The notes: a model not told the origin generated them from the letters alone. A DNA stretch of 64,000 nt from Agrocybe praecox (GCA_964017145.1 OZ024850.1:2519618-2583617), one strand, 5' to 3'. Positions 1-13,400 are shown, counted from the stretch's first letter. Numbers and translations: made by a program.

Positions 1-2436
1 ACCAAGGCAACGGATACGGCAGGTAGGTAGCTATGTATTTTAACATTCACTGCGCTCAGGATCTCCTGCTTCGCCCGCCCGCATTAAAAACTAAAACATA
101 CGAGGTCGGGGGCGCGAGCACTGTATCGAATGATGCATGATGGATGGATGGACCATGTAAAAAAATCATCAGATGACTCGATCCATAGCGCTCGAAGTAG
201 GCCAAGAACTTGTTCTCCCATACCCGTCGGGATGCCCTGTCAACATCTTATCTAGCAGCCTGGCACTCCTCAGATGATATGTATCATTCCACGAAATCCC
301 CAACGCCAACGAACATCAAGACATGACATTTGGAGATAACCCTGCATAGCAAGATGATTGAATATGAATATGGTTCTGGGTCTTTTTGCACCTTCAAAAC
401 ATGACGATGGGATCGCGGAAAAAAAGGATTCTGTAAAACGTCGGCATGACGTTGGCATGTCAAGAATTGACAGTTTTGGTGATGCGAAAGGTCGTCGGTC
501 CGTCCACGACAGTAAAAATGTGAATGTGTTTCTTTGTTGGTCGGTCTGGACTGACATGGGCTTCGATTTGAATGTCCTTTGTACTTCGACGACTGAGATA
601 AACTTTTAGGAGTGGAAAAAAGATTTTACCACGGGAGCTGGAAGTGGACGGACAATCTTTCGACGGTATCAGCGATCCGGTGGATGCACTGCGACCCGAA
701 ACTTCAAAGGACTCGTCTTTGCGAGATTGTAAAATGTGGTAATCCAAGATGATAGATGCTCTAACGACGAAAATTAATACCTCCTCGACCGGAGTCAGCG
801 AAGGACATGAATTGATTAATGCTTGGCACAGCGTCCAGAAGACATGAAGCCAAGGGAAATTAATCCATTACAATCATGCCAATGAAGGAATTATTCGGCG
901 CATATTGCACTTTTTAATATCCTTTGCTGGAAATTGTTTGGTAAGCAGTGGGCACGCTGGTCGTATGTGGTAGATCTACCGGCTTACCAAGCTCACAACT
1001 GCTATCAACGACGGAGAAACAACAGACAACAGGAACGCGGCGGTTTCTCGTCTCCACTATTCGCCTCCATGTTCAATATTAATGAACATCATCGTAGGAT
1101 ACCATTCATAGAAAGTGGTATCCCAGCTAAGTTGATACCAACGTCTATGTCTGTTCTGTTTTTATTACAGTTCTGTACGCCGCTGGCCAGGCAGCCAGAC
1201 TTGACATTCAATACAGACATTTACACGCACTAGAACGACGAGTTCACACCCCCGGAGATGGCACCTATCACTACATGCTAAATTGAGAATTAGAATCATA
1301 CTCCATTAGAACAACACAGCACAGCACATACCATATGTGCGATGCTCTCACTCGGCCATCATTCACTTAAACTTTCTCTCTGTCCATAGAGTTGAGCCAG
1401 GAATAAGCACGTACCAAGTCCTTTTTGTTACCTTTTTGGCTTCTAGTGCAGGATGTACGTGCGTGCGTGATGTGTGGTATGTATTGCATCATAATTGGCC
1501 TTGATCGTGTCTCTTTTTCATTTATTCGAAGCTAAATCTGACTTGAGGGAATCCTAAGTAGTAAGGTCGGTAAACTGATTCTTTAGACCATTTTCTGAAT
1601 GAATGGAGGATACGCACCAGTACATGCATAAGCCTCAATCCAATAGTGCTAAAGACATGAGTGCGACGATGTGGCGGGTTGGATCGTCGGCGACGTCTGG
1701 ATGTAAGACGAAGAGCTGCTGCATGAATCAAAGAAATACATTTATCGTTATAGACAAAGACGAAGGCCCGTAGCGTCCCAGGGTATGTACCAAATAGGAT
1801 TCATAAGCGCGCCAGAAAAAAGAACGCCCATAAAAGAACGCGTCGAGCTTCCATGTCGAATAAATGTCGAATAAATATCAATCAAGGCAGAAACAAACTC
1901 GGGGTCTGTCATCTACTGTCGACCACGTGTAATTAAATTCACAAGGTCATTGTTGATAGCCATCTCGTCCTTCACATCGAAGAGTGGAGAGTAAAGTCCA
2001 GTATCGCAATGCCTTGAAGCTAGAAAAAGAGGAGTGATATTTCTACTCTCCTTAGATCATCGGGAGCGAGTCACCAATAATAAGAATCAGACGAGTCGGA
2101 TCTCGGGAACTAAGCAATAGTTCATAGGTTGAATTAGGTCAGGTCGTCGGTCGTCCTATGGCCAGATCACAGTACCAGTACCACCAGTATTGGTATTGCA
2201 CCAAGTATACACCTGAAATCCCTGGGTAACCCTGAGGCAATAGCAACCAACGCCCTGAGAATGTCTATATGTGAAGAGAAAGAACCATATTAGATTAGAT
2301 TTAGGTTGCATACATTACAAACGCGATCAAGCTTGAATATTGAATCCGCCCAAACGCGTAATTCGTCTGACCAAAAGCGGGCCTTTTGGAAGATGACGAT
2401 GACGCTAGTTGGTAAGAATAAGTCAACTAAACACAC

Positions 2437-2482
2437 AGGCAGGCAGACAGACAGACAGACACGCATGGATGGATGGATGGAT
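2437..2482. repeat. GACA/GGAT microsatellites
   Basis: A GGCA/GACA run is followed directly by four GGAT units. This is simple-sequence DNA with no sign of coding function. Confidence 0.8.
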
Positions 2483-2597
2483 AATTGGAGACCGGAAGAT
2501 AATGGGAGACCGGACAGGAAACGAGGTCCGATTGCGCCCACAGAAGAGGAAGAAGAAGAAGAAAGAACTCAAAGTAAGAATAAACAAAGAGACAAAG

Positions 2598-2645
2598 ACA
2601 CCTGCACCCGCACCTGCACCCGCACCTGCACCTGTACCCGTACCG
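2598..2645. repeat. ACCTGC/ACCCGC hexamer repeat
   Basis: Alternating ACCTGC and ACCCGC hexamers give a Pro-Ala or Arg-Thr run in two frames. Neither open frame around it (81 and 160 codons) has other protein-like features, so it is called a repeat and not a gene. Confidence 0.7.
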
Positions 2646-3060
2646 GAAGAGTGAAAGAAGCTCCTAGCTCTGTTGAGCAGCGCACACTATTTAATAATAA
2701 CACGCGTGTGCGTGAGTGCGTATGTATGTATAGCCGTATGCACATACTATTGTTGTTTTTTTTCCCAAAACGACGGTACGGGTACTGAAAATCGCACAGT
2801 GAGAATGTTCGCCACACACATTTATTGATTGTCAAAAAGTTAACAAAAGAAGGCGACGTTCAGGAGAACGCCAGAGAACCTGTCTGTCTGTCTGCCTGAT
2901 AGGTAACGTATAGGAGGCGTCGGTTCGGGAAACGACGAGATGAAGGTGTGAAATTGAGAAAGAAGAAAAGAAAGAAGGATAGGAAGGCAAAGGAAAGGAA
3001 GAACGTGATAAAGAGACTTACGGGTGGACAGCCGGGACGGGACGAGACGATCCAGACATG

Positions 3061-3080
3061 TCATATCATATCATATCATA
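3061..3080. repeat. TCATA pentamer repeat
   Basis: Four consecutive TCATA units lie in non-coding DNA. Confidence 0.85.
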
Positions 3081-4284
3081 GTGCCATACCATGTCTTCTG
3101 AACGGACGTACACTATTTGTTTGCCTGTCAGATTCTCAGAAAAGGGTTCGTCGTCCAAGGCCAACTTACCAGATACTAGATAGCATTGGCCAAAGGTCAT
3201 CCGTCCATCCATCCTTCCTCTCTAGATCTTTTCATATCCCAGCCTAGTCCGTCTGTCATTCACACACTCATCACGCCTGAGAAAAAAACCCAAATTAGTT
3301 TTTTTTTTTGCTTACCTGGTTCGAACGAGATACGCGATCAAGTCTCCCAACCTGAATCTTCGGATATACCGGATGGGAGGAGAGGAGAGAAGTTGAAGGG
3401 CGATTCGGGTCTGGGGACATGTCGGACCGACCAGAGGGACAACCTCTCTCCCCGCATTCGCATTCGCATACAAGCGCAATTTTGGACTTTATCAAACGGA
3501 CGGACGGTACGGACTCGGAGTCAAACTCGGAGTGACAATCTCGAGAAACTTGAATCCCAACCCCATCCCAAGGCTACGCGGAGTTCCGATGGGAAAGGAA
3601 ACTTTGGCTTCTTTTATCCACCCTCGCCTCGTTTTTGCCCTGCTCCAGTGCTCTTCACAATTGCACATATGGTATGTACTGTATTATCGCCATTGGGCAA
3701 AGCAAAGAACACGATCTGCCTCAGGCAGTTGTTCGAACGAACAAAGGGAATACATAGATGGAAATAGAAACATGCTAGAAAAAGAAAAAGAGCCCAGAGC
3801 TTAGTATGTAGCAAACACGTTCCGAGAAGAAAAGGAAAAGAGAGGGAAAGACAAAAAGACAAATATAGCCCGTGTGTGAAAAGTGAAAAAATGTGCGAAC
3901 AAGCGCGAAAGAGACTGCAAAGAGACTACTTACCCATTACGACATGTGCTGCCCGTATATGATGTCAAAGTATTAGACATACGGTAACGTATGCGCTCCG
4001 GTATGCTCTTCCCTGGAAATTCCACGAACAGTCAGTTGAACTTGTCGACGTCGCCGAAGCGAGTTTCTCCGAAGATAAAGATAATTAATGACAATGCTTG
4101 CTCGCTTCTGTGGGCAGTGTGAGTATGCTGACAACTCGTCGTTATTGTCTGTCATCGTATGAAAAATTTATCGTGTACATGTCGAGGATTCCATGAGAAA
4201 AATATGCATTGGAAAGCCACGAGCCACAGAAAAAAAATGACAGTTTTGTCCGACGTGAAGTTTGAAGAATCCTCCCGGAGAGCC

Positions 4285-4535
4285 AAGCCCAGCCCAAAAA
4301 GGTGGCAGGAGGAAGGAAGAGCAGTCCCAAATCCAAGTCAATATCCATATCGAGTCAAACGACTATCGGAAAATCCCTCCCTCCCCTCTCAAAAGCACCC
4401 GCGGCCAGCCCAAGAAGATGGCAGGAGGAAGGAAATCGTCTTTTCGGGGCATACTCCTCATCGAGCCTAACGCTTCCAATTCCGAGATATTTTCCTCTTT
4501 GAAAAAAAAAAAAAAGCACCCGCGGCGGGGGTCGT
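4285..4535. repeat. pair of imperfect direct repeats
   Basis: A block beginning CAGCCCAAAAAGGTGGCAGG near 4288 recurs near 4404 with two substitutions, running on into GAGGAAGGAA in both places. The word AAAAGCACCCGCGGC also occurs twice, near 4391 and 4514. Together they look like a local duplication in non-coding DNA. Confidence 0.6.
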
Positions 4536-5302
4536 GGATGCATTATGATCCCGTACATATACGTACTTCCCCAACACTTGCCTACTATAGCTTTTTTGTC
4601 GCAACTCGCAAGAAGGCTCAATATGGAATTACTGGTTTTGTGTGTCAGGAATCAGAATCCCCAGTTACTAGTTACGGCTCGCTGATGATCATGACGCGGA
4701 CGACGTGTTCGATGTCGACGTCCACAGTATAGCATACGTCAATCGCGCAAATACTCGGGGATGATTCGGGAAACCATACTACAATTGGCAGAATAGTTTC
4801 CTTTCTTCGACAGAGCCATATATATATTCAAGTTTTGGACAACTTACACCTAATAATACGAGAGTGCAGACGCAAATCAAGTCAAGAGATGAAAGACATA
4901 AATGAAAGAGAAAGAAAATTGCAGGGGTGTGTATGTACATCAAGATGTGTGTGTGAGAGAAAAAAAAGTAAATTCGAGTGCGCATACAAACAAGTAAGTA
5001 CTGTTGAGTTGAAGCGTAAAATACCGAGTTATTCAGGCGTACAAGCGAGGATCGATAAGGTAGCGAGAAAAAGATCATCGTATCATCAATCGTATCGTAG
5101 TCAAAAAAGAACTAGAAAAGAAAAAGAAGACGCAGACAGCATATGTGGAGGGAACGGGCTTCCTTGACGAGAAGGGGGTACGAGATAACACTAGGAAATG
5201 AAGAAAGAAAAAAAAAATCAAAATCGGATGTACAAAATACAACAACCCATGGTCCCACGCATTTGCGCAGCATGGGATAGTGGAAGTCATGTTTTAAAAA
5301 CT

Positions 5303-6616
5303 TTATCTCCTGCCTCCATAGTGCTGAGCAGTAGGGCTAACTTGAGCCTGCTGACCAGCCCAGTGACTGTGCTGCTGTTGAGGTTGTTGAGTTGCTGCGG
5401 CAGCGGCGAGGCCGCCGAGTTGTTGACCAGGACCACCTTGAGCGGGAGGAGCAGCAGGAGGATATGAGTAGCCACCCGAGTTCATGAGGTGGGAGTTATA
5501 GATAGCTTGATCATGTTGTTGTTGCTGGTGCTGAGGTTGTCCGGGATGATGAGCATACGACGGGGCTGAATACTGAGCCGGCGACGTGCTTGACACCTGA
5601 GGATGATGCTGTTGGGGTGAGGTGGGTGAGCCTAGAGCAATCTGTGATTGATTGGGCTGCTGATGAGAAGGATGGGGTTGACCACCCTGGCCAGGAGGGA
5701 TGTTAAAAGGAGGAGGAATGGCGGCATTGGGAGAATGAGGGGAAGTTGCACCGCGATTTCCACCTGGAGGGGCAGGACCGCTCGTGGAAGAAGCCCTACG
5801 ACGGCGTTTATCACCAGCGCTTGGGCGGCCGCCATGTGAAGCTGCGGAATCTTCGCGATGGTCATCGTCATCGTCTTCCTTGACATTGTTTGGGGCACCG
5901 GCGCCGATGGAAAGGCCGCCTGGGATGTTGGCACTGGGAGGAGGACCGCCGGGCATGCTCATGGGACCCGACGAGCGACCGAGGGGTGCGCCGACGGGCA
6001 TGCTAGAAGGAAGAGCGCCATGGGGAGCATTGAGACAGGCTTGGATGAGATTTTTACCCTCTGGCTGTGTGACGAGGGGCTGTAGCTTTGCGGTTGTAAA
6101 AGTGTATACGAGACCAGTCTCTGAGACAACGAGGAGGAGGACCTGAGTGCCTGTGAGAGTGGATAGCTCGTATGCCTGGATGGAGGGATGAGGAGAGGAT
6201 ATGACGGATTCGGAAGAGATCTTACCTTTTTCATAATACCTGTAAATAGGCATGTGAGAAGAGGGAACAGATTGGGAGACATGGAACGGGAACATACCAG
6301 CTTTCCTTTTGGAGAAGGTTATATGACGTCTCGATTTATCCTGGATGAATTCAATCTTGATCTTGCGTCGACCCGCTTTCTTGTCGCTCTTTGGCTTGTC
6401 TTCATCGTCGTCGTCGTCTCCTCCACTCTCAGCCGCGTCGTGGTCGTTGATGAACGCGTCTTCCACTACGGGGGGGCCCACAGCGTGAGCAGCGTGGTTA
6501 TCTGGAGGTGCTGCGCCGGGTTGGTCGATGGTTCTCTGGCGTTTGCGCATAGTAGGCGAAGTTGGCGAGTTCTGCATGTCGAGGGTGGACATGGCGTGCA
6601 TTAGACGATGGTGCAC
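5303..6616 (-). CDS. MCM1: MADS-box transcription factor, SRF/Mcm1 type
   Basis: Sequence-specific nuclear transcription factor of the SRF/Mcm1 class. Spliced length is about 401 residues. Near residue 85 the MADS box begins (GRRKIKIEFIQDKSRRHITF, then SKRKAG-IMKK-AYELSTLTG). The SAM-type extension continues through VLLLVVSETGLVYTFTTAKL and a LIQACLN end. The C-terminal half is low-complexity, rich in Pro, Gln, His and Gly. The MADS box is cut by two introns, 6297-6240 and 6225-6176, which isolate a 14-nt exon (6239-6226) encoding the IMKK part; without it the frame reads nonsense. The start is the first ATG of the open frame; a start a few codons further in is possible. In fungi such factors act with partners in mating-type and cell-cycle control; that role is inferred. 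Confidence 0.93.
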   Translation of the reverse strand: MHHRLMHAMSTLDMQNSPTSPTMRKRQRTIDQPGAAPPDNHAAHAVGPPVVEDAFINDHDAAESGGDDDDDEDKPKSDKKAGRRKIKIEFIQDKSRRHITFSKRKAGMFPFHVSQSVPSSHMPIYRYYEKGKISSESVISSPHPSIQAYELSTLTGTQVLLLVVSETGLVYTFTTAKLQPLVTQPEGKNLIQACLNAPHGALPSSMPVGAPLGRSSGPMSMPGGPPPSANIPGGLSIGAGAPNNVKEDDDDDHREDSAASHGGRPSAGDKRRRRASSTSGPAPPGGNRGATSPHSPNAAIPPPFNIPPGQGGQPHPSHQQPNQSQIALGSPTSPQQHHPQVSSTSPAQYSAPSYAHHPGQPQHQQQQHDQAIYNSHLMNSGGYSYPPAAPPAQGGPGQQLGGLAAAAATQQPQQQHSHWAGQQAQVSPTAQHYGGRR

Positions 6617-9600
6617 ACAGCGGGTGGGGCGAAAGAGAAAAAAAAAGACGATAAAAAAGACTAACAGGAAAAAAAGACAGCTCGGGTTGTTGAGGATGGC
6701 TTGAGGGGAGCGGAGAGGACGATGAGCTTGGAGGTACGGACTGGCCAGAAAAGGAACTGGGTGGAAGGGCGAAAAGGGAAAGTTGATCAGGACTCGTTTT
6801 TGAGGTCAGCTCAACACATAAACGAGCAACAACAACCCTTATTTGGTCATCCAACCTCATTCCTCATTGGCTCAAGGCACAATCCGAATCCGGACATCCC
6901 CGAAAAGTGAGACATCCAAATCGAGATTCACTGCCCCTCTTTTCAAATCCCACGCTCCACCTCGTGACCATCCCTCCGTCCTCTTTATGTCCCCCGCGAA
7001 ACATACATGGCGCTTGCCCCTAGATCTGGTATCCTGCACAATTTCCTCAACGAAAACTGCCAACATCCTCTGCACATATGTCTGCCATCCCTCTCAATGA
7101 TATCCTATCATTAAATCATCATCACCGCCACTAATACTGCGTCAGTATGTAATCCGTCTATGCCCAAATATGGTTCGATCCAACATCGCGCCAGCCATTT
7201 TTGTCAGTCTATTCTCGGCGCTTAAAGCAGCCAGTACTACTCGGTAGTCATCGCTCCCCTCCCACTCGGAACCGGCGTATTATTGTCCCAATACCAACGC
7301 CGATACACCAATACCGTAATTTGGATGCGTACCTAGATGGCAGACCTCCGTATGTTTCCCATCTGCTGATTCCTGCGCCTCATAACCGAACGGCAAGTAC
7401 TAACACTCGGAATTTCTTGAAATTAAAGTGCGCAGTCCTAATTATACCACTCCCCAAGTTGAGCAACGACGCAAACAACTTGAACCATGCGCACCGCCGT
7501 CCATGTCCATGTCCATTCCCACATGTACATCATCATCACCCATCAACATCGTGATGTCACCAAAGGATCGATCCTTCCTGCACTATGTAATTAGTGCTCA
7601 AGCAAGTGTGTTCATTATCATACTCTAGACCCACCTTTGGCATGACGGTGACGGCGGCGCTGCGACCATTTGCCAGCCATAATAATTATGTGTACATAAG
7701 TAATATACATAAATCACTGTCTGCATGCACTGTCCGAAGCGAGCGAGCGAATAATTCACCATTCACGTATAGTGAGCCTTTGCAATTTCTGAAAGGGTGA
7801 TTTCGGTGATTACTGATAATCTGACTAATGTTTGTCGCATTGCTGTGGTTTTTGTATTGTAATGTATTATAATGTATTACAATGTATTGCATAGTAATAA
7901 TACAAGATCGCGTCGTTCTATACTTCCCCGAGCTAGGGAGGATTTATTGTATCTTGTCTTATATTGGTAGTCTGAAGGTCGGACGCGTGATGGGGTGGGA
8001 GATTGATTTCTGTAATATTTGAAAGGAGTCAAAGACTTCCAATCCGACTCGGATGTGTTCGAACCGGCTACTACTTATGTAGAAACATTTCGCTACATAA
8101 ACGCGCTTGAAAACGTCTTGCGTCCGACCAAATTCTTTTTCCTCAATTGTACTACAAGTAAATACGCACGCACCCCAAGTCAAACCCAAATCTTAAATCC
8201 TATCTGCAAAACACTAAATATACTCGTCGCAGTCGTAAAATACTAATTGGCACCCGTAGGCGGAAGATTTTAATATGCATCACGTCCACGCAGATATCTG
8301 CTGCGCCGAGTGCATGCAGCGCTCCATATATGTAACAGGAAATTTTGACCCCCGACGAAAAAGGGAACTATCTAGGTGGGGATCTTCTACGAGTCGGACG
8401 GAGAGTGTGGTATCTAGCCCTTGAGAGGAGGAATCTTCGCCCATAACTGAACTCATCTCATTAATTTATCTCTCCCAATTCGGAAGCACCCGCGTCGCGT
8501 CGCGACTCGCCGGGCGCTTCTGAGCAAGTGACTCTGACTTGCAAACTCAACCGCACGTACTTAATAACTAACCACCACCACCAACACCGCTGCCTGGGCA
8601 TGCGCAGCCATTTCACTTGCTGAGACTCCTCACTTATCAGCACACTACATACTAAGACAACCAAGAATGAAGAACCAATTAGCAAGTAAGTAAACACCGT
8701 CATCAAGCCACAACCTCCCTTGGCTCGACTCTGACGTCGAGACACGGGCGCCCAAGGCCTACTTAACCCGGGGAAAAATGCTGAAAAATGACAATCACAG
8801 CAGCAGCAGATTATTCCCTGGTCTATGACATACTAACATCCATGCAGTTAGTTACATATGAAGCATGATCATTTTATAATATAAACAAAACCATCATCCA
8901 TATGTCATCATCATCATTCATCTGCGGGGAAAGGCCGCCTAAAACTCTATTTTGACATGATACTCGAGTATTGAAACGGTGCTGCATGCTTGGTTCTAGT
9001 AAACAACGCTTACTGTGGCATACATATGAGGGACCGACTGACTGACTCCTGATCGATATCAAGCACAGCATGCGGCTTGTTAAAAACCCAGACCGCACCC
9101 GAAGTCAGCGGTTGGGCGGTTAGATAAATGGCCATCTGATACCGTTAATAAACTTATGGCAGTGAGACGGTACCGTCTACCTACTAAGGGCATCCCGGCA
9201 GTTCATCAGCTTCCACCGGCATTATAATGTTTGTATTACTTGGTACGAACCGTCCCAACATCGAGAAATAATATATCGAGAAATAAAAACATACATATTT
9301 TCAGCATTTCCAAACAACACTATTCCAATACAACTTGTCGTCAGTGGATCTACCAACAACTTATTCAAGACGCTCCATGTTTCTATGCCACATATCTATC
9401 TAAGTCAGGAATAGAAACGGTTGTTTCCTTCCCCGCAGTCGGTGGGACCTAGTACCCCGCATTTTTTTTTCAAGAAAGAAGAAACGCATCAATGGACTAT
9501 TCTAGTCCTGAGGTAGCCGTAGAGCGACGACATATGGGCTACACGATGGACTATTACCTGGGTCCAAATCTAATAATTAGCCCTGCATTGAAATTTCTTT

Positions 9601-10486
9601 GGATCGCCGAGGTGACCGGATGTTCGTCGCATGTCCACTTCCGGGAGAGATGGACTAAAACTTGTAATCGCAAGCAAGATCCCGACATTTTCTTCACAAC
9701 ATTATCGGGACCTTGTATGTTCACATTCATGCAACACCAATCGATAACATCCAAAATCGTATTACAAATAAGGGTTTTACAAGAAATAAATGTAATCACA
9801 TCAAAATTATAAGAGCAAAAAGCCCAAGAAAAAACAAAGAAAAGACAAAGGAATCAAGAATAAATAACAATAAAAGACGAAAATAGTTCCATCATCATCT
9901 CCCTCCACGGCTCGAAAAAACGACAGCACCGACAAAAAAAATCAAGACTGTGAAAGGAGAACATCAACTCCAACAGGTCCCCGCATATACGTGACAAGTA
10001 AAGAGTGAAGGAAGACCCCAGCAGAAAATACAGAGCAGAATGCCGACAAGGAGAGGAGCACACTGTGGAGTGCTCAACTCCCAAACATATCGGACAATTC
10101 ACAAGCTGCAATCCCAACCAGTGACTAGCCGAACCCCAGAACCGTCACGCACAGCAGACAGGATGGCGCCACCGCGCTCTTTAAATCTCCGATCACAATC
10201 CTGGTTCCTTCTTTTTCATCTTGACATTCGAGTAAGCAAGCCATAAGCTGCATGTTTGTCGGCGCCGTCGCTCTTTATTGCTTTTTTAAAAGATAACGGT
10301 CGTCCTATTATACCGGTAGTTCTTCTTGTCGAGGGACCTGTCCTTCTTCCGATGAGCGGAGCGATGGACGCGCATATCGTCTTGAAGGCCGGTTCTTCAA
10401 AGATAGAGAGCCTTAATCGATACCACGGTTATCTGATACCACGGGGCCACAGTAATCCTTGCCATTTATAAATCCGGGGAGCCCAG
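6617..10486. other. 3.9 kb gene-free upstream region of the MADS gene
   Basis: No conserved protein or exon series was found on either strand. An AATGTATTA-like word repeats at about 7855-7890, and a CGCGTCGCGTCGCG tract occurs at 8491-8504. The segment lies between the MADS gene start and the 3' end of the zinc-finger gene, so it probably contains the MADS promoter and long 5' region. Confidence 0.55.
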
Positions 10487-13400
10487 TTACGTTGTCGGCG
10501 TCGAGGAGACAAGCGTTTCAATTGCCTGCTTTATCCGGTCTTCAAAGCCCAGCGAACTGTTCAAAGACTTGTGGTGGACGTCATGAAGGGCCGACAGGAT
10601 CCGCGAAGGAGAATCGATCCCATTTTTCGATAGCCACCAGTCAGGCAAAATGTTGAACAGATACTGCGCTGTATCGTTGTCTGAAAAGCGAGAAATGAGA
10701 GAGATCGATAATGCGAATGAGAACAGATACATGTTTGATAAAAGATGACGCTGTTGCATAAGTCTTCCAACAACCCGATAAGTGAAAAGGGCCACGTACC
10801 ATTCGGCTCAATGATGCCCATCTGGTTGGCGCCTTCGAGCCTGCTCAAGTGCACGTCTTCACATCCTTCGTCACGGCATGTGCCACCTCCAGGTACTTCA
10901 TACTGGCATATGCGCTTGAATGGGTCAAGCAACTTCATCATGGTGATTTGCTTGAGAGGTTTCATATTGGGCAAAGAAATGCCTAGCCTAGGGGTAGAAG
11001 GATCGAGTGAAATAGAATGTTTAGTATAAGCAGATGAGGGGTCAAAATTCATAAGAGACGATGAATGCACGAGAGATAAATCAGAATGAGATGCCTGTGC
11101 GGCCTTCACGCCAGTAGAAAGCAGCAAAGAGTCACGAAGCAACAGTGGGTATGAGTCAAAGGGAGAACGGTAGCTCGTAAAAGTAGTGACATCTTGAATT
11201 TTGTCTTCATTTTCACTGTTGAGATTTGATGGCTGCGAGGGTTCCAACCAATTTGCGTCTTGTTTTGGGTGGACTGATGGAGTCGCTGCCGGCAATACCT
11301 AAGTTTATAGTTGTGATATTTATATCAGCAAAATTTCGACGTAACGTTGCCACAGAAAGGGAACAGACGAACTCATGAGACGCACCTGTGTCGACGGCGA
11401 CGGGTTCTGGTCGGCGTCGACGGACCCTCGTTGAATCAAATGGGTTTTCGGATCATCAGAGTGTTGAATCGTTGAAGCCTGCAGATCGTCATCGAGAAAA
11501 ATGGATGAAAGAAAGAGGACATCACCACCCAAAAAATGTGCCAACAAGGGAACACACAACAAATCGCAATGATACCACGAAAGGATTAAAGACAAGACCA
11601 AAGATTCCAAAGGCGCGAGTAAGAATGTTGTGCGGGTAAAGATTAAAGGAAGAGTCTTGCCGCTTGTTCATTTTGTGTGTCGGAGGCTTCATCTAGAATG
11701 TGACACGAAAACAAGAAACGGGAAGATGGGAGGGCCACCAAGAGAAATAGCGGGACAGGAACGAAGTTTTTTAAAGAACGCACGGAGATTCCAACAAGGG
11801 TCATAGAGCAGGGGAAAAAGAAGTCAGTTAGTTGGTGGAAAAGGATGTATAAAGTTTCAGGAAGGAAATCGTCGGTTGACTCGCCTTGTTTTTCTGATAT
11901 AGACTTCGGATTGATCTCGAGGTCGACGGCACCTGTCTCGCCTGCTTTGCGAGAATGAAAACCAGAAATACTTAGTGTGATAGGATCTACGGACCAATAT
12001 CCGTCGCTGAAGAACCTATAGCTAAATAAATATCAGACTGATATTCAATAGTACCATGAAGAAACTCACGCGAAGACGTCGATGACTCTGTACGGCTGAC
12101 GCTATTCGGAGTTGACTCCATTCGATTTACATCTTCCTCTTGTTCTTCTAGCTTCGGTGTTTCAGGTTCCATGGGTTCGACTCCAGAAGTTGATAGAGAA
12201 TTTGACGCATTTGACTTGGAGATATCAGCGGGTTGATTATTAGTGGTAGCAGAAGCAGATCGTGTCAACTAAGCGATGATACAGGTTTAGAACAAAAATG
12301 ATGCAGCAAAGATAAAACCTACTGCTAGTTTCCTTAAGCGTTCTTCACGTCGGGCAATCATCTCTCGCATCTTGCGAATTTCAGCCTCTTTTTCAGCCAG
12401 CGCCGCAGGAGCCGTGGCACTAGATGGTAACGGTCTGGAAGGTACCAGAGATGAAACATTTGAAGGTAGTTTGTGCCTCCAATCTCGCCGCACAAGGGGA
12501 GGTTGTTCCGGCTCGTTTTGAGCGGTGTCATCTCCGTCATCCTCACTGTCACTGAGATCTATTACGCATCGCCGAGAGGCAATCCCTTGAAAACCTAAAT
12601 TTGAGGTAAGCTTTCGAGTGATGCCAACTGGTTTGGAATGTCGGTTGATATGTTCCCTATCTAAGATTTCCTGTCTTTTGACTGCCGGCTCTAGGTCGAC
12701 AAAATCAGAAGCCACAGGCCGTTTGATACCTCGTCGTAAGGATGGAAAGAATGGCGAAGGACTAGCATCCGACGACTGAGAAGACTCTGAGAATGTCGAT
12801 ACAAAGGAATCAACGGGCGTCGGTGGCGGCTCGGTTGATAAAGGTGGTTCACTAAAGTTCCTTGCTTGTACTGGCATATTGACAGAGGTGAATTCTGGAA
12901 CAGATGATTCAATCAAATGGTCCTGCACATCCACCATTGGTACAGCGTGCTCGTGGTGCGATTCAGCATCTACTTGCATGATTTCCGTATCCACGACTTG
13001 TTGAAGTGAAGAGACACCTGCCGAAGAATCTTCAAGCTGTTGAACGGGAGCAAGACTATTGAGGAAGTCATCAACGTCGGGTACAGCAGGACCTGTAATA
13101 TGTTGCTCGTCGCCAATAACTTTGCTCTCATGAGGTACGTCCGCATTAACAGCAGCAAGCATCATAACCTGCTTTTGCTTTCGCGAGGCTAGAACGGCTG
13201 CCTTACGAGCCAAAAGTTCCTGACGCCTTTGTCGTTCCATGTCATGAAGATCGGCAACGGCAGGGCTATCGGGGATTGGAAGAGCGACTTGCGTTGGAGG
13301 TGGCGTGGTTGGTCTACTTGTCGGCTCGATCGAAGCTACTGCGTTCGGCTCAAGAGGAATAAGATATTCCTCGTCATCTATAAGGGATGGAGACAACGAC

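Larger units (their letters stand above)
1..5302. other. gene-poor region with simple repeats
   Basis: No open frame here shows a recognisable domain or a convincing exon series on either strand. The stretch is rich in short simple repeats: GACA/GGAT runs near 2437-2482, an alternating ACCTGC/ACCCGC run near 2600-2640, and four TCATA units at 3061-3080. Many purine tracts are also present. It lies 3' of the MADS gene. It could hold a non-coding transcript, long untranslated regions or regulatory DNA, but none can be shown from sequence alone. Confidence 0.6.

Noticed and set aside
2306..2788. 160-codon plus-strand open frame across microsatellites
   Set aside because: Its length comes from stop-free simple repeats (GACA, GGAT, ACCTGC). 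No conserved content.
3186..3767. 193-codon plus-strand open frame
   Set aside because: Low-complexity translation with no domain, no upstream or downstream exon, and simple-repeat surroundings.
6188..6604. 138-codon plus-strand open frame
   Set aside because: Opposite strand of the MADS gene; no protein-like features.
12174..12184. GGTTCGACTCC, a match to the tRNA B-box
   Set aside because: It lies in coding sequence of the zinc-finger gene (reverse strand encodes SGVEPM), and no A-box or cloverleaf fits around it.
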